Of a stretch of 64,000 bases of DNA, positions 1 through 8,920 are shown in pieces. Under the pieces are notes generated by a model that saw nothing but the letters and a program-made list of their open reading frames with translations, did not search any database and was not told where the DNA came from. Made by a program: the position numbers and the translations under genes. The stretch is taken from positions 51,930 through 115,929 of the forward strand of contig NZ_FZPC01000008.1 in NCBI RefSeq assembly GCF_900187975.1, read 5' to 3'. Within the stretch, counting starts at the first letter, position 1. Each line of letters starts with the position of its first letter. The DNA is from Pseudomonas delhiensis. GTDB lineage: Bacteria; Pseudomonadota; Gammaproteobacteria; Pseudomonadales; Pseudomonadaceae.

Positions 1-867
1 CGGTGTCAGCATCAGTCGGGCCGCCCGCATCTCGGGGCGCAGGTCCCAGGTCTGCGCATCCCGCTGCAGGGTCTCGAAGTAGCTCTCCGCGTCCCGGCGC
101 CGCAGCAGTGCGCCCCAGAGATACTCGGCGCAATTGGGTACGCGCCGTCCCTCCTGCCACTCGAAGAGGCTGGCGACGCCCTCGAAGAGCCCGGCCGGCC
201 AGTGCGGAACCTCCAGCAACAGCTCCACCACCGCCTCGTCCAGCAGGCCGCGCGCATCGTAGCTTTGCAACCAGGGCTGGCGGCGCAGCGTCGCCAAGCC
301 GTCCTGGAATTCCGCCACTTCGCCCTTATCGAGCGAACGACGCAATTGCAGCAGCAACCCACGCAACACCCTGGAACGCACCTGCAGGCGCTCGCCCTCT
401 GTCAGCGAGGAGCGCCGATCAGGATCCAGCCAACCATACTCGACGCAAGCGGCATCCAGCAGAAGGTGGTTGCCGGGCACCTCGAGACAATGCTGCAGGA
501 GAGCGTGCTCGAAAGAAGTGGCCAGCCCGGCCTCTTCCGCCCGCAGCCTGCACTCGGTCAGTGTGGCAGGCGAGATGTCCGCAAGCAGCGATGGAAGGTG
601 CAGCTGCAGGTCGGTGTCGAGGGGCTGCGCGGCGGGGGGCACAACGGCCGACGCTACGTGTTCGGCTCGCTGCGGCTCTACCTCGGCGATCTCGTCCTCG
701 CCTTCCCACTCCACCCAGCTCAATGCCTGCTCGTAGGCCTCCCGTAGCGCCTGGAAAGCCTGGGCATCCTCGTCAGGGCGGGTGACCTTGAGCAAACGCG
801 CATATTGCCGCTTGATGGTGCGCTCGTCGGTGCCGGGCTCCAGGCCCAGGGTTTCCCAACAACTCAT
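1..867 (-). CDS. J-domain co-chaperone (DjlB/DjlC type), 3' end outside window
   Basis: Reading down from the ATG at 867 gives an open frame of 289 codons that runs off the window edge. The first ~55 residues ([19 protein letters not shown]...) form a J-domain: helix II, then KVTRPDED, then the [13 protein letters not shown] helix. The canonical HPD tripeptide is RPD here. The rest is charged and helical without a motif I recognise. The gene starts 10 bp after the hscC stop on the same strand, so the two are surely co-transcribed. In E. coli HscC also works with DjlB/DjlC, so this is probably its dedicated ATPase-stimulating partner. That pairing is inferred from context. Confidence 0.8.
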   Translation of the reverse strand, partial: MSCWETLGLEPGTDERTIKRQYARLLKVTRPDEDAQAFQALREAYEQALSWVEWEGEDEIAEVEPQRAEHVASAVVPPAAQPLDTDLQLHLPSLLADISPATLTECRLRAEEAGLATSFEHALLQHCLEVPGNHLLLDAACVEYGWLDPDRRSSLTEGERLQVRSRVLRGLLLQLRRSLDKGEVAEFQDGLATLRRQPWLQSYDARGLLDEAVVELLLEVPHWPAGLFEGVASLFEWQEGRRVPNCAEYLWGALLRRRDAESYFETLQRDAQTWDLRPEMRAARLMLTP

Positions 868-877
868 GGCGCGTGCC

Positions 878-2581
878 TCACTGCCACACCGACTGTTCGA
901 TCTCGTCCAGGCGCACCTGAACGGCCTCGCGCATCGCCTCGATCCGCGCCGGGTCCTGCTCGGCCAGGACCTGCTGGAAAGCTCCGGCCAATTGGGCGAG
1001 CTGGCTGCGCGCCTCTCCCAGGCTCTCCTGGTACAAACGTTCGAGACGGGCCAGGAGCAGGGTATTCACCTGCTGGTTACGCGGGTGCACCTTCAGCGAG
1101 GCCAATTCGGCCAAGCGCTGGCGAACCTCCTCGGGGCTCAGCACACCGGGGTTCTTCTCGATGACCAGGCTATGCCGCTCGCCGCTGTCCGGCAGGGTCA
1201 CCTCTGCTTCGAGGATGCCGTTGTTGTCGTAGGTGAAGCGTACGTCCAGCTTGACCTCGCCCGCCTTGCGCGGCGGTACCGGGATATCCAGCTCGCCGAG
1301 CGGGATGTTGTCCTTCACCAGGCGGCTTTCACCCTGGAAGATCTGCAGCAGCACCCGGGCCTGGCCATCCTGCAGGGTCTGCACCGTCTTCACCCGGCTC
1401 ACCGGCACCACGCTGTTGCGCTCGATGATCGGCAGGTAGTGCCCACTTTCATACTGGCGACCGAATTGCATGGTGGTCTCGATGCCCAAGGTATAGGGGC
1501 ACACATCGGTCAGCACCACTTCCTCTAGCGCGGCGGCGCGGCTTTTCAGCGCGGCCTGCACAGCGGCGCCCAAGGCCACCGCCTCATCGGGGTTGATGTG
1601 CAGGGCCGGGAAGCGACCGAACAGTCCGGCGGCCAGCTTGCGCACCAACGGCATGCGCGTGGTCCCGCCTACCAGCAGCACCTCGTCGAGGTCGGCGACA
1701 CGGATGCGCGCATCGCGCAGCGCGCGTTCGATCGGCCCGCGTAGACGCTCCAGCAGCGCGGCGCTGACCTTCTGCAGGTCGTCCTGGGTCACTTCCAGTT
1801 CCCACCTGCGCCCACCATGGCTGAAGACGAAGGTCTCGCTCGCCTGTTGCCCCAGCGCCTGGCGCACGCGCTCGGCCTCGCAGCGAAGGCGATGGAGGAT
1901 GCCGCTGCCGTTGATGTCGGGGAACTGCGCGTCCTCCCGCTGGCTGGCGACGAAGTGCTGCAACAGGGCGGTATCGAAGTCCTCGCCGCCAAGGAAGTTG
2001 TCGCCGGCGCTGGCGCGGACCTCCATCACCCCCTCGAAGAGCTCGAGGATGGAGACATCGAAAGTGCCACCGCCGAGGTCGAAGACCAGGAAGGAAGTCT
2101 CCCGGTCCTTGTGGTGCAGGCCGTAGGCCAGGGCCGCCGCGGTAGGTTCGTTGACGAGTTTCTCGACCTTCAGGCCGGCCAGTTCGCCGGCGATTCGCGT
2201 CGCCTTGCGCTGCGCATCGCTGAAGTAGGCCGGCACGCTGATGACCGCTTCTTCCACCGGCTCGCCGTAGGCACGCTCGACGTCCTCCTTCAGGCTGCGC
2301 AACAGCAGCGCGGAGAGCTCTTCGGGGCGGAAGCGCCGTTGACCCAGGGTAGTCTCGTGGCCGCTGCCCATATGGCGCTTGAACAAGGCGGTGGTGAGCT
2401 GGGGGTGGGTCTGCAGGCGCTCACGGGCAGCCTGGCCGACCAGGATCAGGCCCTGGTCGTCGAGGCCGACCACACTGGGGGTGATCACGCTGCCCAGCGC
2501 ATTGGGCACCAGTTGCGGGGCATCGTCGCGCCACACGGCGACGAGGCTGTTGGTCGTGCCCAGATCAATGCCGACTATCAT
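878..2581 (-). CDS. hscC: Hsp70-family chaperone HscC
   Basis: The product has 567 residues, close to E. coli HscC (about 556) and shorter than DnaK. It opens with [12 protein letters not shown] (phosphate-1 loop) and carries [12 protein letters not shown] (phosphate 2) and [10 protein letters not shown] (adenosine loop), followed by a short substrate-binding domain and a reduced lid. An upstream ATG at 2629 is possible, but AAGGAG lies nine bases before the ATG at 2581 and the protein begins there exactly at the ATPase fold. HscC is a cytoplasmic ATP-dependent chaperone of specialised role. It heads a two-gene operon with the J-protein downstream. Confidence 0.92.
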   Translation of the reverse strand: MIVGIDLGTTNSLVAVWRDDAPQLVPNALGSVITPSVVGLDDQGLILVGQAARERLQTHPQLTTALFKRHMGSGHETTLGQRRFRPEELSALLLRSLKEDVERAYGEPVEEAVISVPAYFSDAQRKATRIAGELAGLKVEKLVNEPTAAALAYGLHHKDRETSFLVFDLGGGTFDVSILELFEGVMEVRASAGDNFLGGEDFDTALLQHFVASQREDAQFPDINGSGILHRLRCEAERVRQALGQQASETFVFSHGGRRWELEVTQDDLQKVSAALLERLRGPIERALRDARIRVADLDEVLLVGGTTRMPLVRKLAAGLFGRFPALHINPDEAVALGAAVQAALKSRAAALEEVVLTDVCPYTLGIETTMQFGRQYESGHYLPIIERNSVVPVSRVKTVQTLQDGQARVLLQIFQGESRLVKDNIPLGELDIPVPPRKAGEVKLDVRFTYDNNGILEAEVTLPDSGERHSLVIEKNPGVLSPEEVRQRLAELASLKVHPRNQQVNTLLLARLERLYQESLGEARSQLAQLAGAFQQVLAEQDPARIEAMREAVQVRLDEIEQSVWQ

Positions 2582-2796
2582 GCTGGCGCTCTCCTTGCGA
2601 GCTTGGCGGGCTCTGCAGGCCAGGCCCATCCATGGAAGGGAAAGAACACTATTACAGCGAGATGCCAGTATCCGGTAAAGCCCCCGGAAGCAGTATCAGA
2701 GTGAGCCGGTTGGCCTCGGAAGAATTCGGCTCCGCCGACCAGATCCTGCCGCCGGAAATCCGGGGGATTCGGACTTTCCTTCCTGCTTGCCGCCGC

Positions 2797-3264
2797 TCAG
2801 GGCTGCACCAGCACATCCCGCAGTTCGTTGAGCTGCCGCGCCAGCGCCTCCGCTTCCACCTGGCTGTCGAACCCCTCCAGCATCACCCGGCCGTCGCGCA
2901 CCGGCTCGGACACCGGCGGCAGCATGCGCAGCTGGCCGTCGATCACCACCGCCAGGGCCTTGCCCTGCTGCTTTTCGGTCAGGCGCGCCAGGCGCCGGCT
3001 GGCGTCGGGGGCGAAGGTCACCAGCACGCCGGGGCGGCCGCCGTTGCCCAGCACCACTTCGGCGCGCTGCACGTCGCGCTGGGTGAGTTCGGCGCGGGCG
3101 ATGACCAGCACCGCCTGGCCTTGCGGGTCGGCCAGGGTGCGGGTGCTGGCCGTGGCCTTGTCGGCGGTGGCGTGGATGTCGAAGCTGTGCTGCGGCAGGA
3201 CCGGCGGCGTGCCGGCGCAGGCGCCCAGCAGGGCGAGGAGGCAAAGCGGGATCAGGCGTTTCAT
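2797..3264 (-). CDS. Lipoprotein with a SecD P1-head-like domain
   Basis: The predicted precursor has 155 residues. It begins MKRLIPLCLLALLGAC, a short signal peptide with a lipobox, cysteine at about residue 16, so the mature protein should be lipid-anchored in the envelope. The C-terminal ~75 residues (VLVTFAPDASRRLARL, then GKALAVVIDGQL, then an EGF..QVEAEALARQL segment) follow the pattern of the periplasmic P1 head of SecD, which reads roughly LT..N.GK.LAIVLDG...G.FT.EEA..LA. Here the domain stands alone without SecD membrane helices. The start at 3264 is chosen because the signal peptide begins there. Function unknown. Confidence 0.75.
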   Translation of the reverse strand: MKRLIPLCLLALLGACAGTPPVLPQHSFDIHATADKATASTRTLADPQGQAVLVIARAELTQRDVQRAEVVLGNGGRPGVLVTFAPDASRRLARLTEKQQGKALAVVIDGQLRMLPPVSEPVRDGRVMLEGFDSQVEAEALARQLNELRDVLVQP

Positions 3265-3593
3265 GGGTCGACGACGGGTCAGGCAACAGTGGAATCGGGC
3301 CGGATGCCAGTTGGACAACGGCGCGCGCCGGTCATTGCGTACCGGCCGGCACATGATAACGCCGATGGCGGCCCGGCAGGCGTGGCAGAGGTCAACGAAG
3401 GGGCTGGCACGGGCCTTGCGTTGGCAGTCGCGGCCGAGGCCGGCTAGGCTCGTCGGGGAAGCGGGCGACGGGCTCGATACCCGCGTTTCCGGCGAGCTGC
3501 TATGATGCCCGCCTTTTTTGCCCAGGCCGCGCGAGACGGCCATTGTTGACCGACCGGTCGAGCCGCAGGACGCCCAAACACGGGGAGCACGAC

Positions 3594-4889
3594 ATGCTGG
3601 AAAAGCTGTTCCAACTCAAGGCGCACAACACCAACGTACGCACCGAGATACTGGCGGGGGTCACCACCTTCCTGACCATGGCCTACATTCTCTTCGTCAA
3701 CCCGAGCATCCTCGGCGAGACCGGCATGGACAAGGGCGCGGTGTTCGTCGCCACCTGCCTGGCCGCGGCCATCGGCTCGGCGATCATGGGGCTGATCGCC
3801 AACTACCCCATCGCCCTCGCGCCGGGCATGGGCCTGAACGCCTTCTTCACCTACACCGTGGTGCTGCACATGGGCCACACCTGGCAGGTGGCGCTGGGCG
3901 CGGTGTTCCTCTCGGCCTGCATGTTCTTCGTCATCTCGATCTTCCGCATCCGCGAATGGATCATCAACAGCATCCCGCTGGCCCTGCGCTCGGCCATCGC
4001 CGCCGGCATCGGCCTGTTCCTGGCGCTGATCGCGCTCAAGGAATCCGGCATCGTCGTCGCCAACCCGGCCACCCTGGTGGGCATGGGCGACCTGGCCAGG
4101 CCCGAGCCGCTGCTGGCGATCCTCGGCTTCATCCTCATCGTCGCCCTGGAAGCCCGCCGCGTGACCGGCGCGGTGATGATCGGCATCCTCGCCGTGACCT
4201 TCATCGCCATCGCCCTGGGCGTGTCGCAGTTCGGCGGCGTGGTGTCGATGCCGCCGTCGCTGGCGCCGACCTTCCTCCAGCTGGACATCAAGGGCGCCCT
4301 GGACATCGGCCTGACCAGCGTGATCTTCGCCTTCCTCTTCGTCGACCTGTTCGACAACTCCGGCACCCTGATCGGCGTGGCCAAGCGCGCCGGCCTGATG
4401 GGCAAGGACGGGCACATGCCGAAGATGGGCCGCGCGCTGATCGCCGACAGCACCGCGGCCATGTTCGGCTCGCTGCTGGGCACCTCCACCACCACCAGCT
4501 ACATCGAGTCCGCCGCGGGCGTCTCCGCCGGTGGCCGCACAGGCCTGACCGCCATCGTGGTCGCCGTGCTGTTCCTGCTGGCGCTGTTCTTCGCCCCGCT
4601 GGCGGGCAACGTGCCGGCCTTCGCCACGGCGCCGGCGCTGTTCTTCGTCGCCGTGCTGATGGCCTCGGGCCTGGCCGAGATCGACTGGGACGACCTGACC
4701 GTGGCCGCGCCCGTGGTGGTCACCGCCCTGGCCATGCCGCTGACCTTCTCCATCGCCAACGGCATCGCCTTCGGCTTCATCACCTGGACCGCCTGCAAGC
4801 TGCTGGCCGGCCGCTTCCGCGAGCTGAACTGGGCGCTGGTGATCCTCTCGGTGCTGTTCGTCATCAAGCTGGGCTGGTACAACGCCTGA
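3594..4889 (+). CDS. NCS2-family purine permease (AdeP/GhxP/PbuG type)
   Basis: This is a 431-residue polytopic inner-membrane protein of the AzgA-like branch of nucleobase:cation symporters. Typical marks are ILAGVTTFLTMAYILFVNP near the N-terminus, APGMGLNAFFTY in the TM3 region, VDLFDNSGTLIGVA and GTSTTTSYIESAAGVSAGGRTG. It should import adenine, guanine or hypoxanthine with protons, and sequence reading cannot pick the base. Start: ATG at 3594 after GGGAGCACGAC. The in-frame upstream TTG at 3543 lacks a ribosome site. A TATGAT at 3501 is a possible -10. Confidence 0.9.
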   Translation: MLEKLFQLKAHNTNVRTEILAGVTTFLTMAYILFVNPSILGETGMDKGAVFVATCLAAAIGSAIMGLIANYPIALAPGMGLNAFFTYTVVLHMGHTWQVALGAVFLSACMFFVISIFRIREWIINSIPLALRSAIAAGIGLFLALIALKESGIVVANPATLVGMGDLARPEPLLAILGFILIVALEARRVTGAVMIGILAVTFIAIALGVSQFGGVVSMPPSLAPTFLQLDIKGALDIGLTSVIFAFLFVDLFDNSGTLIGVAKRAGLMGKDGHMPKMGRALIADSTAAMFGSLLGTSTTTSYIESAAGVSAGGRTGLTAIVVAVLFLLALFFAPLAGNVPAFATAPALFFVAVLMASGLAEIDWDDLTVAAPVVVTALAMPLTFSIANGIAFGFITWTACKLLAGRFRELNWALVILSVLFVIKLGWYNA

Positions 4890-4909
4890 GTCATCTTTAC
4901 CCATGCTGC

Positions 4910-4978
4910 ATGGGTATCGCTTCGCTCGACCCATCCCGCGAGTCACCTGCAAGATGGGTCGAGTGCAACGAAACCCAT
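4910..4978. repeat. Imperfect inverted repeat between permease and trmA
   Basis: Arms of 26 bases (4910-4935 and 4953-4978) are near-perfect reverse complements, each built around ATGGGT..TCG..CGA.CCCATC, with a 17-base centre. It resembles the REP-like palindromes scattered between Pseudomonas genes and could form a hairpin at the 3' end of the permease transcript. It has no T-run. Confidence 0.6.
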
Positions 4979-5006
4979 CGCCGCCACCACGCACCAAGAG
5001 TTCCCC

Positions 5007-6098
5007 ATGAGCAGCCCCCGCTTCGACCCCGCCGCCTACGACACCCAACTGGCCGACAAGGCCGCGCGCCTGCGCGAGCTGCTGGCGCCCTTCGCCGCGC
5101 CCGAGCCGCAGGTGTTCGACTCGCCCCGCGAGCACTACCGCCTGCGCGCCGAGTTCCGCCTGTGGCGCGAGGGCGAGCAGCGCCACTACGCGATGTTCGA
5201 GCAGGGCGACAAGCACACGCCGATCCTGATCGACGACTTCCCCATCGCCAGCCAGCGCGTCAACGAACTGATGCCGCGCCTGAAGGCCGCCTGGGCCGAG
5301 CGCGCCCTGGGCCACAAGCTGTTCCAGGTGGAGTTCCTCACCACCCTGGCGGGCGATGCGCTGGTCACCCTCTGCTACCACCGCCCGGTGGACGAAGCCT
5401 GGCAGGCCGCGGCGGCGACGCTGGCCGCCGAGCTGGGCGTGAGCATCGTCGGGCGCTCGCGCGGCAAGCGCCTGGTGGTCGGCCGCGACTATGTCGAGGA
5501 AGCCCTGCAGGTGGCCGGGCGGACCTTCCGCTACCGCCAGCCGGAGGGCGCCTTCACCCAGCCCAACGGCGTGGTCTGCCAGAAGATGCTCAACTGGGCC
5601 TTCGAGGCCCTCGGCCAGCGCGACGACGACCTGCTGGAGCTGTACTGCGGCAACGGCAACTTCACCCTGCCGCTGGCCACCCGGGTGCGCAAGGTGCTCG
5701 CCACCGAGATCAGCAAGACCTCGGTGAACGCCGCCCTGGCGAACCTGGCCGGCAACGCTGTGGATAACGTCACCCTGGTGCGCCTCTCCGCCGAGGAGCT
5801 GACCCAGGCGCTGAACGAGGTGCGCCCGTTCCGCCGCCTGGCCGACGTGGACCTGAAGGGCTACGACTTCGGCAGCGTCTTCGTCGACCCGCCGCGCGCC
5901 GGCATGGACGCGGACACCTGCGAGCTGACCCGCCGCTTCGAGCGCATCCTCTACATCTCCTGCAACCCGGAGACGCTGGCGCAGAACATCGCCCAACTGC
6001 ACGACACCCACGCGGTGACGCGCTGCGCATTGTTCGACCAGTTCCCCTACACCCACCACATGGAAGCGGGCGTGCTGCTCGAGCGTCGCCGCGGCTAA
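5007..6098 (+). CDS. trmA: tRNA (uracil-5-)-methyltransferase TrmA
   Basis: The 363-residue protein has the TrmA hallmarks: [15 protein letters not shown] (AdoMet site), [25 protein letters not shown] with the catalytic cysteine, and a terminal [12 protein letters not shown] with the general-base glutamate. It makes 5-methyluridine at position 54 of tRNA. Length and ends match the family. A short palindrome CCCAACC-TG-GGTTGGG at 6099-6114 directly after the stop may help end the transcript. Confidence 0.95.
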   Translation: MSSPRFDPAAYDTQLADKAARLRELLAPFAAPEPQVFDSPREHYRLRAEFRLWREGEQRHYAMFEQGDKHTPILIDDFPIASQRVNELMPRLKAAWAERALGHKLFQVEFLTTLAGDALVTLCYHRPVDEAWQAAAATLAAELGVSIVGRSRGKRLVVGRDYVEEALQVAGRTFRYRQPEGAFTQPNGVVCQKMLNWAFEALGQRDDDLLELYCGNGNFTLPLATRVRKVLATEISKTSVNAALANLAGNAVDNVTLVRLSAEELTQALNEVRPFRRLADVDLKGYDFGSVFVDPPRAGMDADTCELTRRFERILYISCNPETLAQNIAQLHDTHAVTRCALFDQFPYTHHMEAGVLLERRRG

Positions 6099-6171
6099 CC
6101 CAACCTGGGTTGGGCGGCGCTTCCCGCGCCGCCGGCTAGGCTGCTGTGGATAACCACAAGAGAGCCTCGCC

Positions 6172-6666
6172 ATGCACCGCTTCCTGCTTCCCCTGCTCGC
6201 CCTGCTGCTGGCCGCCTGCGCCGGCAGCGACCCGGCCAAGGTGACGGTCTCGCCGGCCGCCGATGGCCACCAGGGCAGCTTCTCCATCCAGGCGGTACGC
6301 GCCCCCGGCCACCGCCTGGACCTCGAGGACCGCTTCGACGCCGCCCTGCGCCGCGCCCTGGAAGCCAAGGGCTACCGCTTCCAGGCGCGCAATGGCGATT
6401 TGCGGGTGCTCTATGCGCTGGGGCTGGAGCGCCAGACCGGGGTGATCCAGCGCCCGGTAGCGACCCAGGAAGGCGTGGTGAACCAGACGCAGATCGCCGA
6501 TTCCGACCTGGCGCGGCTGGTCATGCGCATCGTCGACGAGGGGAGTCGCGAAGTGCTCTACGAAGCGCAGTTGAGCAGCCAGCTACAGGACCCGAACCTG
6601 AGCCAGGAGGCTTTCGACAAGGCGCTGGCGAAGCTGCTGGAGGATTTCCCGGCGCACCGCCCCTGA
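6172..6666 (+). CDS. DUF4136-like lipoprotein
   Basis: The precursor has 164 residues. MHRFLLPLLALLLAAC is a lipoprotein signal with its lipobox cysteine. The mature part has an amphipathic segment (FDAALRRALEAKGYRF), then strands (DLRVLYALGLE; RLVMRIVDEGSREVLYEAQL) and ends with a helix QEAFDKALAKLLEDFP. This layout is that of DUF4136 envelope lipoproteins, whose role is not known. It is a single gene between trmA and a convergent DUF1883 gene. Confidence 0.65.
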   Translation: MHRFLLPLLALLLAACAGSDPAKVTVSPAADGHQGSFSIQAVRAPGHRLDLEDRFDAALRRALEAKGYRFQARNGDLRVLYALGLERQTGVIQRPVATQEGVVNQTQIADSDLARLVMRIVDEGSREVLYEAQLSSQLQDPNLSQEAFDKALAKLLEDFPAHRP

Positions 6667-6672
6667 GGCGGC

Positions 6673-6975
6673 TCAGCTGTAGCTGGAGGGCGTCTTGCGC
6701 ACGAACTTGATGCTGTAGCTGAAGTCCGGCTTGCGGGTGACGCTGATGGCGCGGCGGGTGACGGTGTCCAGGGTGAGGTTCCAGAACCCGGTGCTGGGCA
6801 CGCGGATGCGCGCCGGGAAGCGCTCGAAGGCGCCGCCGTGGTAGCTGTGGCGGCCGCCGTTCTTGAAGCTGCGGAAGTTGGCGTCGTTCATCAGGCGGAT
6901 GTTGCAGGTGCGCGAGCATTCGATGACCACGAGGTCGCCCTCGTTGAGGTGTTCGCGCTTGTGGATGAATTTCAT
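6673..6975 (-). CDS. DUF1883 domain protein
   Basis: A 100-residue soluble protein starting MKFIHKREHLNEGDLVVIEC and containing the DUF1883 core: CNIRLMNDANFRSFKNG, a YHGGAFERFPARI turn and a strand-rich FWNLTLDT segment. DUF1883 proteins are small, probably beta-sandwich, and uncharacterised. In larger proteins the domain sits with TIR or signalling modules, but here it stands alone. Start at 6975 chosen for the family N-terminus. Upstream codons in the same frame are compositionally random. Confidence 0.8.
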   Translation of the reverse strand: MKFIHKREHLNEGDLVVIECSRTCNIRLMNDANFRSFKNGGRHSYHGGAFERFPARIRVPSTGFWNLTLDTVTRRAISVTRKPDFSYSIKFVRKTPSSYS

Positions 6976-7060
6976 GTTGCGGGCCTGCGGGTGACGGTCG
7001 AACGGGGCGCAACGATAGCACGGAAGCCGGCGCCGCCCCAGCGGCGCCGGTCCGACAGGC

Positions 7061-7411
7061 TCAGTCCGCGGCGCGCAGGCGGATGCCGTCGGCCTCCACG
7101 CGCTGGCCCACCTGGAACGCGGCGTTGGGCGAACGCACGGTGCGCTCGCTGCCATCCGCCGCCTGCACCACGTAGGCCTTCTGGCTGGCGCCGCTGGCCT
7201 GCTGCACGCCGCTGCCGGCCAGCCAGCCGATGCCGGCCCCCGCCAGCGCGCCGAAGGGCCCGCCCAGGGCGCCGCCGACCAGCAGCCCGCTGCCCGCGCC
7301 GAAACCGCCGCCGACCGTGTTGTCCGGCCGTTCAGCCACCACCTGGTCCGCCTGCGCCACCGCGCAGGACAACAGCACCACACCCATTGCACACAGGCTC
7401 GCTACTTTCAT
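7061..7411 (-). CDS. Secreted glycine-zipper protein
   Basis: A 116-residue protein with signal peptide (MKVASLCAMGVVLLSCAVAQA) followed by a glycine-zipper stretch (VGGGFGAGSGLLVGGALGG and GALAGAGIGWLAG) and a small C-terminal domain (KAYVVQAADGSERTV ... QVGQRV). The pattern matches SlyB/Rick17-like outer-membrane lipoproteins, but the only cysteine in the signal lies in LLSCAVAQA, so lipidation is uncertain. Likely periplasmic or outer-membrane associated. Function unknown. Confidence 0.7.
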   Translation of the reverse strand: MKVASLCAMGVVLLSCAVAQADQVVAERPDNTVGGGFGAGSGLLVGGALGGPFGALAGAGIGWLAGSGVQQASGASQKAYVVQAADGSERTVRSPNAAFQVGQRVEADGIRLRAAD

Positions 7412-7566
7412 GATCGCTCCATTGGCGTTTGAAGGTAGCCAAGCCATTACAGCAAACGTGCCAGCCCCCGAGGGCCCATGGATCATGGGCTGGCGCGAGA
7501 TCGAAGTCAAAATGACCAGCAGCGGCGGAGTCATCCTGACTCGCCGCGAAGTCTTTCGGACCTGAC

Positions 7567-8034
7567 TCAGAGCCCTTCGAAGTCGGCGTCGCGCACCTTC
7601 TCCACCGGCGTCTCCGGCAGCGGTTCGGCCGGCTCCGGCTCGCGCCGGCCGCGCTCCAGCCAGTACAGGGCGAAGATCGCCAGCAGCGACACGCTGCCGC
7701 GGTAGACCAGGCCGTAGAGGGTGGCGTCGGTATCGATGCCCAGGCCCGAGGACCAGGCGATGAGCAGCCGCGACAGGGTCAGGGTGAGCTGCACCAGCAC
7801 CACCAGGATCAGCCCGGCGCGCAGCAGCTCGCGGCGGCGCAGGGCGAACAGCAGGAACAGCGCCAGGGCGAACTGGTGGCCGCCGTAGAACACCTGGGCG
7901 TCGCTGACCGATTCCGGTTCCATCAGCAACATGCCGCTGAGGTTGGCCATCTCGTAGGGGCGCACCCAGTACAGCAGGCCCAGGCCGGCCCATACCAGGG
8001 CCTGTAGCAGCAAGACGAAGCGGGCGAAGAGCAT
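7567..8034 (-). CDS. DUF4345-like small membrane protein
   Basis: A 155-residue protein with four probable transmembrane helices (VLLLQALVWAGLGLLYW; FALALFLLFAL; AGLILVVLVQLTLTLSRLL; SVSLLAIFALYWL) and a soluble acidic tail. The segment DAQVFYGGHQFALALF matches the conserved loop of DUF4345. Start at 8034 is set by AGGAGG six bases upstream. The longer upstream frame is not plausible coding sequence. No function is known. Confidence 0.75.
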   Translation of the reverse strand: MLFARFVLLLQALVWAGLGLLYWVRPYEMANLSGMLLMEPESVSDAQVFYGGHQFALALFLLFALRRRELLRAGLILVVLVQLTLTLSRLLIAWSSGLGIDTDATLYGLVYRGSVSLLAIFALYWLERGRREPEPAEPLPETPVEKVRDADFEGL

Positions 8035-8207
8035 CCTGTTCCTCCTGGGGCCCGTCAGCCCTCGGCATAATGAAGATGGATAAAGGACACAGACCTTGCT
8101 CGGCGCGCCGAGTTCGGCGGCGGCGTCATAAGCTGATACAGAGCAGGGACGGGCGCCGCCGTCCCTGAGAGTATGCTCCACGGATTTCGTTCTGACAGGA
8201 GCTTCCC

Positions 8208-8642
8208 ATGCGCCGCATCCTCCTTCTCGCCGCCCTCCTCGCCGGCACCGCCCAGGCCGCCCAGCCGTTGACCATCGACGTGCACCGCGACGCCAATTGC
8301 GGCTGCTGCAAGGACTGGATCAAACACCTGCAGGCCAACGGCTTCACGGTCAACGACCACGTCGAGGCGGACATGTCGGCGGTCAAGACGCGCCTGGGCG
8401 TGCCCTACGCCATGGGCTCGTGCCATACCGGGGTGATCGACGGCAAGTTCGTCGAGGGCCACGTACCGGCCCGTGATGTGCTCGCGCTGCGCGAACGCGC
8501 CGACCTGGTGGGCGCCGCCGTGCCAGGCATGCCCATGGGCTCGCCGGGCATGGAGATGGGTGGGCGTTACGATGCCTACCAGGTGCTGGGGTTGGGCAAG
8601 GATGGGAAAGCGGTGGTGTTGGCGGATTATCCGCGGCGTTGA
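8208..8642 (+). CDS. Exported DUF411 metal-binding protein
   Basis: A 144-residue protein with a Sec signal (MRRILLLAALLAGTAQAAQP) and the DUF411 core: HRDANCGCCKDW (thioredoxin-like CxCC motif), then VPYAMGSCHTGVIDG, VEGHVPARDV and a methionine-rich VPGMPMGSPGMEMGG stretch. The His, Cys and Met content suggests copper or another soft metal in the periplasm, as in DUF411 proteins of metal-resistance loci. No metal-resistance gene is next to it, so the ligand is inferred. Confidence 0.82.
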   Translation: MRRILLLAALLAGTAQAAQPLTIDVHRDANCGCCKDWIKHLQANGFTVNDHVEADMSAVKTRLGVPYAMGSCHTGVIDGKFVEGHVPARDVLALRERADLVGAAVPGMPMGSPGMEMGGRYDAYQVLGLGKDGKAVVLADYPRR

Positions 8643-8699
8643 GGTTTTTCTTGGGGGCTTGGAGCCATTCTGCTGTTCTGGGACGTGGGATCGGCTCCG

Positions 8700-8860
8700 C
8701 CCCTCTCCCTAACCCTCTCCCTGAAGGGAGAGGGGACCGTTGGGCAGGCACTGATGTTCTGGAGTCAGCCGGCTAGCATAGAAATTGCCGGCTAAAATCA
8801 AGCCTTATCTCGGCACGGACAAGCCCCCTCTCCCTTCAGGGAGAGGGCTGGGGAGAGGGA
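8700..8860. repeat. Inverted pair of CTCTCCCT-type palindromic repeats
   Basis: Two 37-base copies (8700-8736 and 8824-8860) are reverse complements of each other with few mismatches. Each contains a CTCTCCCT..AGGGAGAG hairpin. They lie between the DUF411 gene and the end of alaC (convergent genes), the usual location of REP-type elements. The 87 bases between them hold nothing I recognise. Confidence 0.65.
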
Positions 8861-8920
8861 AAGAAGCCCCCGCGAAGCACCAATGCATCCGGAGAGCTCC
8901 CTTTCCCATACGCCTTTCGC

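Noticed and set aside
3444-6368. A 974-codon open frame antisense to the permease and trmA genes
   Set aside because: It runs opposite two clearly coding genes, has low-complexity His/Gln/Gly-rich translation and no motif. Such shadow frames are common at this GC content. The same applies to the long antisense frames at 14050-16404, 16514-18325, 19647-22697 (outside the real genes), 31790-33766, 43558-45675, 52099-53889 and 57720-60329.
8700-8860. Rho-independent terminators
   Set aside because: The hairpins have no T-runs and occur as two reversed copies of one sequence, which fits palindromic repeats better.
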